From Geosiphon pyriformis (Eukaryota; Glomeromycota; Glomeromycetes; Archaeosporales; Geosiphonaceae), in the NCBI GenBank assembly GCA_016748015.1, contig JAAOMT010000276.1:406088-470087 (forward strand): a stretch of 64,000 nucleotides of DNA, read 5' to 3'. Within the stretch, counting starts at the first letter, position 1. Each line of letters begins with the position of its first letter. This document shows positions 54,864 to 64,000 of this stretch, piece by piece. The notes beneath the pieces are model-generated. The model saw only the letters and a program-made list of their open reading frames with translations. It had not been told where the DNA came from and searched no databases. A program made the position numbers and the translations under genes.

Positions 54864-55505
54864 TGTTATGGGTTGGAGTAATAAGCTAACAGATAGCAAG
54901 GAAGAACAGGATTATAGGGTGATAGAAATAATCAAAGAGGAATTCAACTTTAGAGAGCAAATTGAATGAGTATGGATTCAATGTGCAAGATCAATCTCAT
55001 AAAATATCTTAGTTACTATTCTTTTCAAAAGTAACTGGAGAATCTGAAAGTAGAGGGATAGTCCATACTGTTAACAATTGATCACCACTGGTATAATTTT
55101 ATGTCTCATGTCAGCACTCTTAGAATTCAATATCAGGTATCAACTTGTGCTTTTCAGTTATGTTTATTCAAATAATCTTCAAATGCTACAATTATATATG
55201 TCAGGAAAAAGCCAACAAGTAATTTTTTATCCTAAGATGTTCAAATACTTGAAAGTAGGGAAAGGGAAATTAGTGATAAAAGAGTAATTGAGATGAAAGT
55301 TGTTATTTTTATTTATTTGATTCTTGTCAGAGAGATGATTTTCTACAGCTAAGAGACTTATCACTTATATAGCTAATGAAAGTAGTCAATGGTCAGGTCA
55401 TTGATCAGGTTAATAATCACTATCTAAAAATAGAATGACTAATTATATGACATTAGTGGCTAATACATGTAATAACTATTAAAATTATGGGTTTCAATCA
55501 TAACA
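54864..55505 (-). repeat. A3 3' LTR
   Basis: 642 bp. Array reduced to about three GATC-core units (near 55383-55425). Shares the GAGAGATGATTTTCTACAGC variant with 61844-62473, which A2 lacks, so both belong to one sub-family. It differs visibly from its partner at many sites. Confidence 0.92.
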
Positions 55506-56227
55506 TTATTCTCTCCAAAGAGATTGAGCTCTGGCAAAATCAAGCTATTTATAGGGTATTCTAATTGAAGGGTTTTGTCTAACTCAAAACTAACTAGTTT
55601 GTTGAAGTCTTTTGTGAATAGAGTGTATAGTACTTGAGGCAAAATAAGCTTTGTATCCAAGAGACCAAATCTTTGTATAAGAGTTTTGGCTTTTCTTGCA
55701 ATGGTCAAAACTCTTGGAATATCTAAACGTATAATGCTCAAAATTTCCACTTGTATTTCTGAAGTTGTTTTCTTCATAAGCTTCATTTCTTCTATGATTT
55801 CACCAAGACGACCATAGAGTTCTAATTGCCTTCCATATGACAAGTTTTTGTCTATGAGCAAGATTTCCTTAATCGTTTTTCCAATTGTCATGGAAGGTAT
55901 AAGTATTGCTGCTGTTATGCTTTCCAGCAAATACTTATTTATTTTGCTACCAATTTTTTCTCTTCTGGTAGTGGTTTTCTTTGGTCTAATAACAGTATGT
56001 GTTTCACTATTATCAGTTATGGTGGTTTGTTTTCCAATGGTCAGAGTAGCATTTGGATAATTTTTGATCCAGTACTCATGGAAAGTATAGAAAGTGTTTT
56101 GAATGTTTTGATCTAGGAAATAATTGTTTATATCGATTGAAGATACCTCTGTTTTGGGAATGGTGCATTTATTTATATCTGATTTTTGTTGATCATTTGG
56201 GTCGGTATTACCACAACAGGTTACCAA
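55460..56227 (-). CDS. A3 accessory ORF, intact, unknown function
   Basis: 255 uninterrupted codons, starting after a TGA with TTG and ending at 55460 in the LTR (the usual stop codon is lost, adding a few residues). Same -1 register relative to pol as in A1 and A2. The internal Met of MDKYLL is Ile here, so no in-frame ATG remains before MKLMKKTTSEIQ, which argues against simple ATG initiation at that site in this copy. Conserved blocks: CCGNTDPNDQQ, NYFLDQNIQNTF, TTTRREKIGSK, KYLLESITAAIL, RQLELYGRLGEIIEEMK, RFGLLDTKLILPQVLY. Function unknown. Confidence 0.72.
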   Translation of the reverse strand: MVTCCGNTDPNDQQKSDINKCTIPKTEVSSIDINNYFLDQNIQNTFYTFHEYWIKNYPNATLTIGKQTTITDNSETHTVIRPKKTTTRREKIGSKINKYLLESITAAILIPSMTIGKTIKEILLIDKNLSYGRQLELYGRLGEIIEEMKLMKKTTSEIQVEILSIIRLDIPRVLTIARKAKTLIQRFGLLDTKLILPQVLYTLFTKDFNKLVSFELDKTLQLEYPINSLILPELNLFGENNVMIETHNFNSYYMY

Positions 56228-59200
56228 TCAGGTCATTTGTGATATTTTTTGAGTCATATGCCATGAACAGGACAATCATTGAAGATTGTTCTATATTGAT
56301 CTTGTAAGATATAAAAACCATTGTTCAAAACTTTGTTGACTATAAAGGGTTCTTTCCACTGGCTAGAGAATTTATCACCATAGACATTGTCTTTGTCTGA
56401 ATGGTATTCTAAAACTAAGTCACCAACACTTAAGGAAAGTGTTTTATATGTTTTTTTTTTCTTAAGCTTCTCTTGGAATTGTTTTATCTTTTTAAAAGCA
56501 ATTATCCGTGCTTCTACTAATGAGTTAAGAATAGTACCAAGTCTTCTTTGCAAAATGTCTTTGTAATTTCCTATTGTTATTTCTTCAAAGGGTATTGTCT
56601 CAATGTCAGTTTCTATTGATAGGGTTGCCATTCATCCATAGAATAGATAAAAGAGTTCATAACTTGTTATGTCATGATTCACAGTTCTATAAGTGAACAA
56701 AGCTGAAGACAGTACTTTGTTTCATAAGTTTGTTTCTTTGCTGGTTTTGGCTAGGGTTTCACATAGTGTTCTATTAAAACATTCCACTAGGCCATTTGTT
56801 TGAGGGTGATAAGAAGAGGAAAATTTGTGACATATTCCCATTTTTCTGCAAAGTTCTTCAACAAGTGTACTGAGAAAAGCTCTTCCTTTGTCAGATAAAA
56901 GTTCTTTGGTGCAGCCATGGCAACAAATAATATCTTCATAAATGAAATTGGCTATTGAGACTGCTGTTTGGTCTGGAGTGGCTCTTGCTTCTACTCACTT
57001 TGTAAGATAGTTGGTAGCTGTGATAATGTATCTGTTGCTATCAGGAGTTATTGTTAAAGGTTCAACAACATCTATACCAATTCTGTTAAAGGGTTGACCA
57101 ACAGAAATTGGATGAATATCTTTTTTACGATTGGGTTTTCCTCTTCTTTGGCAGATATCACAGGTTTTGATGTATTCAGCAATGTCTTTTCCCAAGGTAG
57201 GTCAATAATAGTGAGCTAAAATTTTCTGAATTGTTTTTGTTTTTCCAAAGTGTCCAGCTAATGGATCAGTATGCATATTGTAGATCACAATTTTTCTTTC
57301 TTTAAATCTGATAATTCTCTGGGGGCAGTCAGGATCTTTTCTATTTCTTTTATAAAGTTGGTTCTGGCGAATCAAATAGAAATTTGATTGTTTGCACAAA
57401 TGTTCTCTTTGTTGTCGTGTGTATTTCAGTGGGTATTGTCCTTTACCCAAAAATTCTATTAAGGCAGAGTAGTTGTCCAAGTCCATTATCATGTTTGTCA
57501 AAAAGGGGAATTACTAATAATTAAGTTGGTTTGGTTTGAGAGGATTGTTCTGTCACTGGATGATAAGTCTGAAGAGAGCATCGGCGTTTTGATGATTAGC
57601 TCCTTTGTGATGTTGAATATCATAGTCAAATTCATCCAAGAGGAGTATTCAGCGAGTTATCCGTTTGTGTTCTAGCCTCTTTTTGTTGCACAGTCAAACC
57701 AAAGCTTGGTGATCTGTTACCACCAAAAACTTCACACCAAGAAGATACTTACTCCAGTAACTGGTGGACCATATTACTGCTAAGCATTCTTGTTCAGTGA
57801 CTGAATAGTTCTGTTCTGCTGGGGAAAAAGTTTTACTGGCATAGGCTATGGTATGTTCTTTGCCATTTTCATCTTTCTGGGAGAGAACAGCACCAAGTCC
57901 AAAGCCAGATGCATTAGTGTGGAGGATAAAGAGTCAATCTAGATTAGATTGCTTGAGAATGAGTTCTGTAACCAGTTTTTCCTTTAAAGTTTCAAAGGCT
58001 TTTTGCTGATATGTTCTCCAATGGTAATTGACATTTTTCCTGAGTAGCTAATTGAGAGGAGAGGCGATTTTGGAGAAATCCTTGACAAATTTGTGATAAT
58101 AAGAGGCCAAACCAAGAAAAGAGCATAGTTCATGAATGTTCATTGGTTGTTTGATGTTTTGGACTTTTTCAACTTTGGCTGGGTCAGGAAAGATTCCATC
58201 TTTTGTGATAAAATGACCAAGAAACTGGGTGGATTGTCTTCCAAAGAAAGATTTGATTGGGTTGATCTTGAGGCCAGCATTTTTGAGAAGGTCAAAAATC
58301 TTTTGCAAATGTTCCAGGTGTTCATCTCAGATTTTTGAGTATACCATTATGTCGTCCAAATAGATTAGAACAAAATTTTCCTTGACTGATTCAAATACTT
58401 TATCCATTAAGCATTGAAAGATGGGGGGGGGGCATTGGTGAGACCAAAAGGCATGACTGTGAATTCATAGGTGCCATACTTGGTGATGAAGGCAGTTTTC
58501 TTTCTGCTTTCTGAATCCATCTCTACTTGCCAGAATCCAGCAGTTAAGTTAATAGTTGAGAAGAAAGCAGCATCTTTGAATTGGTCTAACATTGTATCAA
58601 TCTTGGGAAGTGGGTACATGTCTCTTTCAGTGATGGCATTTAATTGGCAGTAGTCAACACAGAAGCATAGTGTTCCACCTTTCTTGGATATTACTACAAC
58701 TGGAAAAGCCCATTTACTCTTGGTTTTTTGTATAAATCCAAGATCTTTTATCCGGTTTATCTCTTTCTTGATAAACTCATCATTGTGCTAATTGGATTAA
58801 TAAGGTTTCAAATGGATGGGTCGAGTTTCTTTGGTGGTGATAGTGTGTTGTATCACATGGGTATGTCCAGAGATATCACTTTCTTTGGAGATAACTGGGC
58901 TATTTCTAGCCAGCAAATTTTCAATGTTTATTTTTCTTTCTTCTGGGGAGGATTTTTTTTGTTCTACAACCAGTGATTAGATCTCAGGTGGTTCATTCTC
59001 AAAAGATTTCTGTACTTCTTTCAATTTTTTTCTGAGTATCAAACTGATTGGTTCCCAATCTCTGTAATAGATCAGGCATAATTTGCATTCATCACTTAGA
59101 GAATACAAAAGTTTGTTGCACCAACACTGGGCACAAGGACCATGTCACCAAAAACTGTATTTGGCTTTCTTGCCAGGTTTTCTTTCAAAGATTCTTCTAA

Positions 59201-60247
59201 GAATATCTTAATAAGGCCAGCAGATCAGCTTGCCATTTACAATGATTCCTTCTTTGTCTGCTTTAACATTGTCTAGTGGTTTGCCATTGCTGGTGAAGGT
59301 GGTATAGGTGAGTTCAGCAGTTTCTTCTTGCTCTTCTTGTTCTTCTTCTTCATTACTCTCTTCATCATCTGATTCATCTGATTGTTCTTCTTTTTGGTTT
59401 TGTTTGGGTACTGGGGGAGTTGTCCAATAACGACACTTAACCACAATGGGTTTTTCACCACATCTGATGGTTAATTCACAAAGTTCATAATTAAGCAAAG
59501 CTTTTGCTTTCTTGAGCCATTCATTGCCAACAATGATGATGTATTCCTTGGCTTCAGAAACTTCTATGTCAGTTTTAATGCTGATTCCATTGATGCGGAC
59601 AGGAACAGCTTTGGCAATACCCAGTCCTTTCTTTTTGTCACCATGTATATTGGTCATTGGTCTGGTGGAAGGTTCATCAATCTTTCTACCAATTGCTTCC
59701 AAGAAGTGTTTGGCAATGACACTAACAGATGATCCACTGTCCAGAATTAAGTCAATGAAGTATCCAGCCACTTGGGCTTTATAAATCAGAGGGGTGACAT
59801 TGCTGTTGTCAGCAAGTCCAGCTTGGCGAGGACGCTTGTTGGTTTTTGGTGTCTTCTTCTTTGGAATCAAGAATTTGTGAAGATCCTTTCTGAACTGTGG
59901 GTGGGTCATTAACTGGCCAAAGATAATATGTGCTGGGGTTTCTATGAGATCTTTGACAATGGAATAGGGTCCAGATTTTTGTACAATTTCTGGGAGTTCT
60001 AACTTTGGAGAATTCTTAAAAACTTTAGTCTTTGGTGGCTTATTGTTATCAGTGGCAGAAGTTGAGGCTTTGTTGGGGTCTAAAACGAATCAATCTTGGC
60101 TTTCTTCTTCTTTCTGGTTGGTTTTGAGGTGTTAATTGCTAGTTCATCCATGTCTTGGTCATTATTAGTTAAGTTAAAAGCATAAAAAGGGTTTTCTTCT
60201 GGTTGGCTTGCACTCTCATCCTTTGGAGGTGTGCCTACCTGTTTAAA
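56190..60247 (-). pseudogene. pol: A3 pol: protease, RT, RNase H, integrase
   Basis: Begins at the frameshift site and is shifted once near 60090. Protease is intact: LILDSGSSVSVIAKHFLEAI with Asp-Ser-Gly at 59733-59741, and VGNEWLKKAK. An acidic Glu-rich spacer (about 59320-59390) and a CxC/CxxC block (near 59060-59150) follow. RT: FFSTINLTAGFWQVEM, VMPFGLTNAP, then the G-run frameshift at 58424-58432, then intact YLDD at 58351-58362. RNase H about 57560-57960. Integrase: HTDPLAGHFGKTK, CDICQRR (about 57130-57155), GIDVVEPLTI, ELLSDKGRAFLS and NGLVECFNR (about 56780-56810), then GPY/F-like EPFIVNKVLNNGFYIL. Several Trp/Gln/Arg codons are stops. Confidence 0.87.
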
Positions 60248-61791
60248 GGCTAATAAACAGTGGCTTCAACTAGGTGATTCTCTCCAAAGAAATTGATGTT
60301 GGCATGATTGGGTCTTTAATTGGGGACATTGTTGTTGTTGTTGGGTCTGTTGTTTTGGTTGTCATTGTTTCTGAAAGCTGAAGGAGACAGTAGAGGATTG
60401 TTACAATCTCTTGAATAATGTCCAGTTAATCCACAATAATAGCACACAGATGGGCCACGATTTTGCTGTCTTTGATAGGGAGGTTGCTGGGGCTGGTTAA
60501 AACAAGGTTCATATCTAGGTCTTGATAGTTGCTGGTTATCTCTGACTGCTTGTGTCAATGGTTCTAATAACTGGGCAAGGTTAGCTGTGAGTCTATCTAT
60601 TAATTGTTCATTTGGGTCTTGGGTTTGGGCAGCAAAAGAAGTAGCAGCTACTTGAGGAGCAGGGGCCATGACAAGAGCTGGAGTAAAAACTAGAAGTGTG
60701 GATTCCAGATGTATCCTTTGGTTATCTTCAATCTTTTGGATGAGTTCAATAGCCATATCCATTGTAGGATTGTCTTTTAGAGCCAAGAGAGACCAAAGAG
60801 CATAAAATAAGTCAGTTCTCAATCCTTTTGTAAAAGAATGAATCTTTTGTTCTTCTGTCCAGTTCCTTCCAGAGTCTACTCACTTGATTAACTTTCTAAT
60901 TGCTTTGGCATATTCAGTTACAACTTTACCAGGACTTTGGGTTCTTCTTTCCAGTTCCATGTGCCATTTAGATATTAAGATTGGGGTTCTGAACTTGTTT
61001 TCAAACCAGGTAGTGAAAGAGGTATTGTTTTCTCTTGCATCTGCTGGTGTCTATCTGATAATTCTGTGCTGGACATTGGCATTGGTTTCTTGTGAAAACC
61101 ATGTGGCAGGAGAGCCTTGAAGGTAGTCACCAATGATTTGGAACTTGTACTCATAATCATATTGGTTGGCAGTGGCTGCTCTTTCAAAATCATCCAACCA
61201 TTCAATTAGATCTTGTGCATCACCTCTGAATAATGGTAATGAGGTGTTGTTTCTTCACCCCAAAACAGTTTGTATGCCTTGGAGGGTGGTTAGGATGTTT
61301 GCTTGTATTGGATCTTGGGCCATTGGTTCAGGAGTTACTGTTTGAGTGGAATAATCTGAATCACTTGAGAAAAAATCAAAAATAGGAGCAGTTTGGTAAC
61401 TTTCTTCTTCTGTTTCAAAAGGGGTTTCAGCTAATTGATGGGCAGCAATCCAGATGTGAATTTGGTGATTTAGATATTCAAATTCATGAGATTGTTGTTC
61501 AAAGGTTGCTGAATATAAGAGCTGATTGATATTGTTGTTTCTTTCTTCAAATTTGTTTTCAAAGTAAGCTTGGTCAAAGTAATAGATTGTGTAGGCTGTG
61601 TAGGTTTTAGCTGAATGCTCATTCAAAAACCAGTTCCAAAAGTCTTGGAATTGTCTATTGAATTGTTTTTCAAAGAGGAAGCAAATCAAACAGGATGGCA
61701 AAGGATTAAGTTCAATAAAGTCTAAATCGTTTCTGTTGTGTGCTTCAAAATGTTCTACTGATTGTTGTGATAGGTATGAATAATCACCCAT
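60235..61791 (-). pseudogene. gag: A3 gag, one frame with several stops
   Basis: ATG at 61789-61791 (MGDYSYLSQQSVEHF) to the conserved TAG at 60235-60237, 519 codons without a frameshift. The first 180 codons are open. TGA at 61252-61254, a TAG in the IIR*TPADAR block, TGA near 60883, TAA near 60315 and TAG near 60258 interrupt the rest. The gag core is near 61000-61130 (ATWFSQETNAN). Zinc knuckle CYYCGLTGHYSRDC at about 60404-60445 has all four ligands. A Pro/Gln-rich (QPQQPPYQRQQ) and Asn-rich tail precedes the slippery site. Confidence 0.87.
60241..60247 (-). promoter_or_regulatory. A3 -1 frameshift heptamer
   Basis: In sense TTTAAAC AGG TAG, conserved with A1 and A2 although the codon after it differs. 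Confidence 0.8.
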
Positions 61792-61820
61792 ACAATAAGG
61801 AAACAAGTGAATTTTGACAA

Positions 61821-61837
61821 CCTCACAGGGAGCACCA
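61821..61837 (-). other. A3 primer binding site
   Basis: In sense TGGTGCTCCCTGTGAGG, six bases after the 5' LTR. Confidence 0.7.
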
Positions 61838-61843
61838 CTTTTA

Positions 61844-62473
61844 TGTTATGAGTTGGAGTAACAAGTTAATAGATAGCAAGGGAGAACAGGATTGTAGGAT
61901 AATGGAAATAATCAAAGGAGATTCAACTTCAATGAGCAAATTGAATGAGTATGGATTCAATGTGTAAGATCAGTCTCATAAAATATTTCAGTCACTATTC
62001 TTTTCAAAAGATAACAAAGGAATCTGAAAGTAGAGGGATAATTCATACTGTTAACAATTGATAACTGCTGGTATAATTCTATGCCTCATGTCAGCACTCT
62101 TAGAATTCAATATCAGGTATCAACTTGTGCTCTTCAGTCACATTTATTCAAATAATCTTCAAATACTACAATTATTCAAACAGGAAAAGGCCAACAAGTA
62201 ATCTTTTATCCTAAGATGTTCGGATATTTGAAGATAGGGAAAGGGAAATTAGCAATAAGAGAGTGATTGAGATGAAAGTTGTTATTTTTATTTATTTGAT
62301 TCTTGTTTGAGAGATGATTTTCTACAGCTAAGAGACTCATTGCTTATATAGCTAATGAAAGTGATCAATGACTAGGTCAATAATCACTATCTAAAAATAA
62401 AGTGGCTAATTATATGACATCAGTGGCTAATACATGTAATAACTAATAAAAATTATGGGTTTTAACCATAACA
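61844..62473 (-). repeat. A3 5' LTR
   Basis: 630 bp, TGTTATGAGTTGGAG to AACCATAACA on the plus strand. The 12-bp array is down to one or two units (near 62361-62390), yet the TATA-like TTATATAGC stretch nearby is kept. Confidence 0.92.
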
Positions 62474-62846
62474 CTATTCTTGACTCCTTGGTAGAAGCAC
62501 GAATAATTGCTTTTAAAAAGATAAAACAGTTCCAAAAAAAGCTTAAGAAAAAAAAAACCTATAAAACACTTTCTTTAAGTGTTGGTGACTTGGTACTAGA
62601 ATACTGTTCTAACAGAGACAATGTTTATAGTAATAAATTTTCTAGCCAGTGGAAAGGACTTTTTATAGTTAACAAAGTTTTGAACAATGGTTCTTATATT
62701 CTTCAAGATCAATTCAGAACAATCTTTAATAATCATCCTGTTCATGGTACATGATTCAAGAAATATTATAAATGACCTGATTGGCTGCCTGTTGTAGTAA
62801 TACCAATTCAAATGATCAGTAAAAATCAAGTATAAATAAATGCACC
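62474..62846 (+). pseudogene. pol: A4 integrase C-terminus
   Basis: ILDSLVEARIIAFKKIKQFQ, the Lys-rich linker, LSVGDLVLEY and the GPY/F-like FIVNKVLNNGSYILQDQ (about 62658-62710). A TGA at 62752-62754 precedes the family stop near 62836. The frame happens to continue from the A3 LTR. It overlaps the accessory ORF in the -1 frame. Confidence 0.8.
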
Positions 62847-63533
62847 ATTCCCAAAACAGAGGTATCTTCAATCGACATAAACCATTATTTTCTGGATCAA
62901 AACATTCAAAACACCTTCTATACTTTTTATGAGTATTGGATCAAAAACTATCCAAATACTACTCTAACCATTGGAAAACAAACCACCATAACTGATAACA
63001 ATAAAACACATACTGTTACTAGACCAAAGAAAACTACTACCAAAAGAGAAAAAATTGGTAGTAAAATGGATAAATATCTGTTAGAAAGTATAACAGCAGC
63101 TATACTTCCACCTTCTAACACAATTGGAAAAACACTTCAAGAAATCTTACCCATAGACAAAAACTTGTCATATGGAAGGCAATTAGAACTCTATGGTCAC
63201 CTTGGTGAAATAATAGAAGATATGAAACTCATAAAGAAAACAACTTCAGAGATACAAGCAGAAATTTTGGGCATTATATGGTTAGATGTCCTAAGAGTTT
63301 TAACTATTGCTAGAAGAGCCAAAACTCTAATACAAAGATTTGGTCTCTTGAATACAAAACTCATTTCACCTCAAGTGTTATATACTTTATCCACAAAAGA
63401 CTTCAACAAACTAGTTAGCTTTGAGTTAGATAAAACTATTCAAATAGATTACCTCATGAATAGCTTGATTTCGCTGGAGCTCAATCTCTTTGGAGAGGAT
63501 GATGTTATGGTTGAAACTTATACTTCTTATTAA
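62781..63533 (+). pseudogene. A4 accessory ORF, one early stop
   Basis: Homologue of the A1-A3 accessory ORF. The frame opens at 62781 after a TGA, with a TAA at 62820-62822, then is open to TAA 63531-63533. From the first ATG (63066) 155 codons are uninterrupted: MDKYLLESITAAILPPSNTI, RQLELYGHLGEIIEDMK, KTTSEIQAEILGI, RFGLLNTKLISPQVLY, LELNLFGEDDVM. It ends 31 bp inside the 3' LTR as in the other copies. Confidence 0.75.
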
Positions 63534-64000
63534 TTATTACATGTATTAGCCACTGATGTCATATAAATTAGCCACTCTAATTTTAGTAAGTGATTATTGA
63601 TCTGATCAATAACCTGACTATTGACTTGATCATTGACCTAATCATTAACTTGATCAATGACCTGATCATTGATCTGATCATTGACCTGATCATTGACCTA
63701 ATCATTGACCTGATCATTGACCACTTTTTATAGTTATATAAGCAATGAATCTTTTAACTGTAGAAAAGCATGTAAGAATCAAAAAAATAAAGAAATAAAA
63801 TAACAATTTCATCTTAATCTCTCTTATCACTAATTTCTCTTTCCCTACTTTCAAGTATCTGAACATCTTAAAGATAAAAGATTACTTGTTGGTTATTCCT
63901 TACCCTTTTCCTGAAATGTGTAATTGCAACATTTGAAGATTATTGAATAAAACATGACTGAAGAGCACATCTGATACTTGATATTGAATTCTAAGAGCAC
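63503..64000 (+). repeat. A4 3' LTR, truncated by window end
   Basis: Starts TGTTATGGTTGAAACTTA. Long 12-bp array (CCTGATCATTGA type, about 11 units) at about 63590-63722, then TATA (TTATATAAGC) at about 63734-63743. The remainder matches A1 17000-17170. Confidence 0.9.

Larger units (their letters stand above)
54864..62473 (-). mobile_element. A3: Ty3/gypsy family A element abutting A4
   Basis: Minus-strand element of 7.6 kb with LTRs 54864-55505 (642 bp) and 61844-62473 (630 bp), both of a sub-type with a nearly deleted 12-bp array. It has the best gag and protease of the window. Damage: about six stops in gag, a one-base loss near 60090, an expanded G-run at 58424-58432 that shifts RT, and scattered stops in pol. 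The left flank is AT-rich DNA (ATAT) and the right flank is A4 integrase (CTAT), so the flanks are not a clean target duplication and do not belong to one target. Confidence 0.9.
62474..64000 (+). mobile_element. A4: 3' part of a plus-strand family A element
   Basis: Starts inside integrase at CTATTCTTGACTCCTTGG, matching A1 from about 15628, immediately after the A3 LTR, and continues through the accessory ORF into a 3' LTR that leaves the window. The 5' part of this element is not found left of A3, so it was lost or the join is wrong. Confidence 0.85.

Noticed and set aside
58424-58432. Programmed frameshift at the G-run in A3 RT
   Set aside because: A1 and A2 have shorter runs and read through in frame here, so this is a homopolymer indel or sequencing error.

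Overview
The window is a repeat-dense, AT-rich, CpG-poor stretch of a fungal genome made almost entirely of nested and decayed retrotransposons. No host gene, tRNA or rRNA was recognised. The protein style (three Ty3/gypsy families plus APE-endonuclease LINEs with an RRM/CCHC ORF1) resembles, from memory, arbuscular mycorrhizal fungi (Glomeromycotina, Gigaspora/Rhizophagus-like). That assignment is inference and was not checked by a search.

Layout. An outer minus-strand LINE (LINE-F, 35.76-38.97 kb) is cut inside its endonuclease ORF by a plus-strand gypsy element, B2, whose 5' part lies left of the window and which ends at 35757. B2 is itself interrupted twice: by A1 (plus, off-window to 17415) and by C (minus, 22266-31927). 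A1 is interrupted in its reverse transcriptase by B1 (minus, 3337-13545). The order LINE-F > B2 > A1 > B1, with C in a second site of B2, is read from LTR ends, reading-frame continuity and, for B1 and C, 4-bp target duplications. At 38457-38476 there is a 20-N gap whose two flanks are the same 492 bp, a likely assembly artefact. From 39.0 to 45.0 kb lies an extremely AT-decayed plus-strand LINE (LINE-D), split by an ORF1-only element (E, 40129-42430) with an 11-bp target duplication and a TAAA tail. A2 (minus, 44988-52779, 4-bp duplication) follows, then 2 kb of unrecognisable AT-rich DNA, then A3 (minus, 54864-62473), which abuts the 3' part of A4 (plus, 62474 to window end).

How the elements are built. 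Family A has gag, a -1 frameshift signal (TTTAAAC two codons before the gag TAG, kept in all three copies that include it), pol (protease, RT, RNase H, integrase), and an extra ~250-codon ORF in the -1 frame that overlaps the end of pol and runs into the 3' LTR. Families B and C encode gag and pol in one frame. Between protease and RT they carry a cysteine-rich module and a dUTPase domain, and after integrase a ~210-245-codon in-frame extension of unknown function that is homologous between B and C. All three families share a primer-binding-site core (TGGTGCTCYCTGTRAGG; TGGTGCTTTCTGTGAGG in A2). Each carries its own short-repeat array upstream of the presumed transcription start in the LTR.

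State. Every copy has stops, frameshifts or lost catalytic residues. Most point changes between copies are C-to-T or G-to-A (CAA to TAA, TGG to TGA/TAG, GAT to AAT, ATG to ATA), as expected from cytosine methylation and deamination or a RIP-like process. None of the elements looks autonomous as assembled, though A3 and B1 keep many intact domains.
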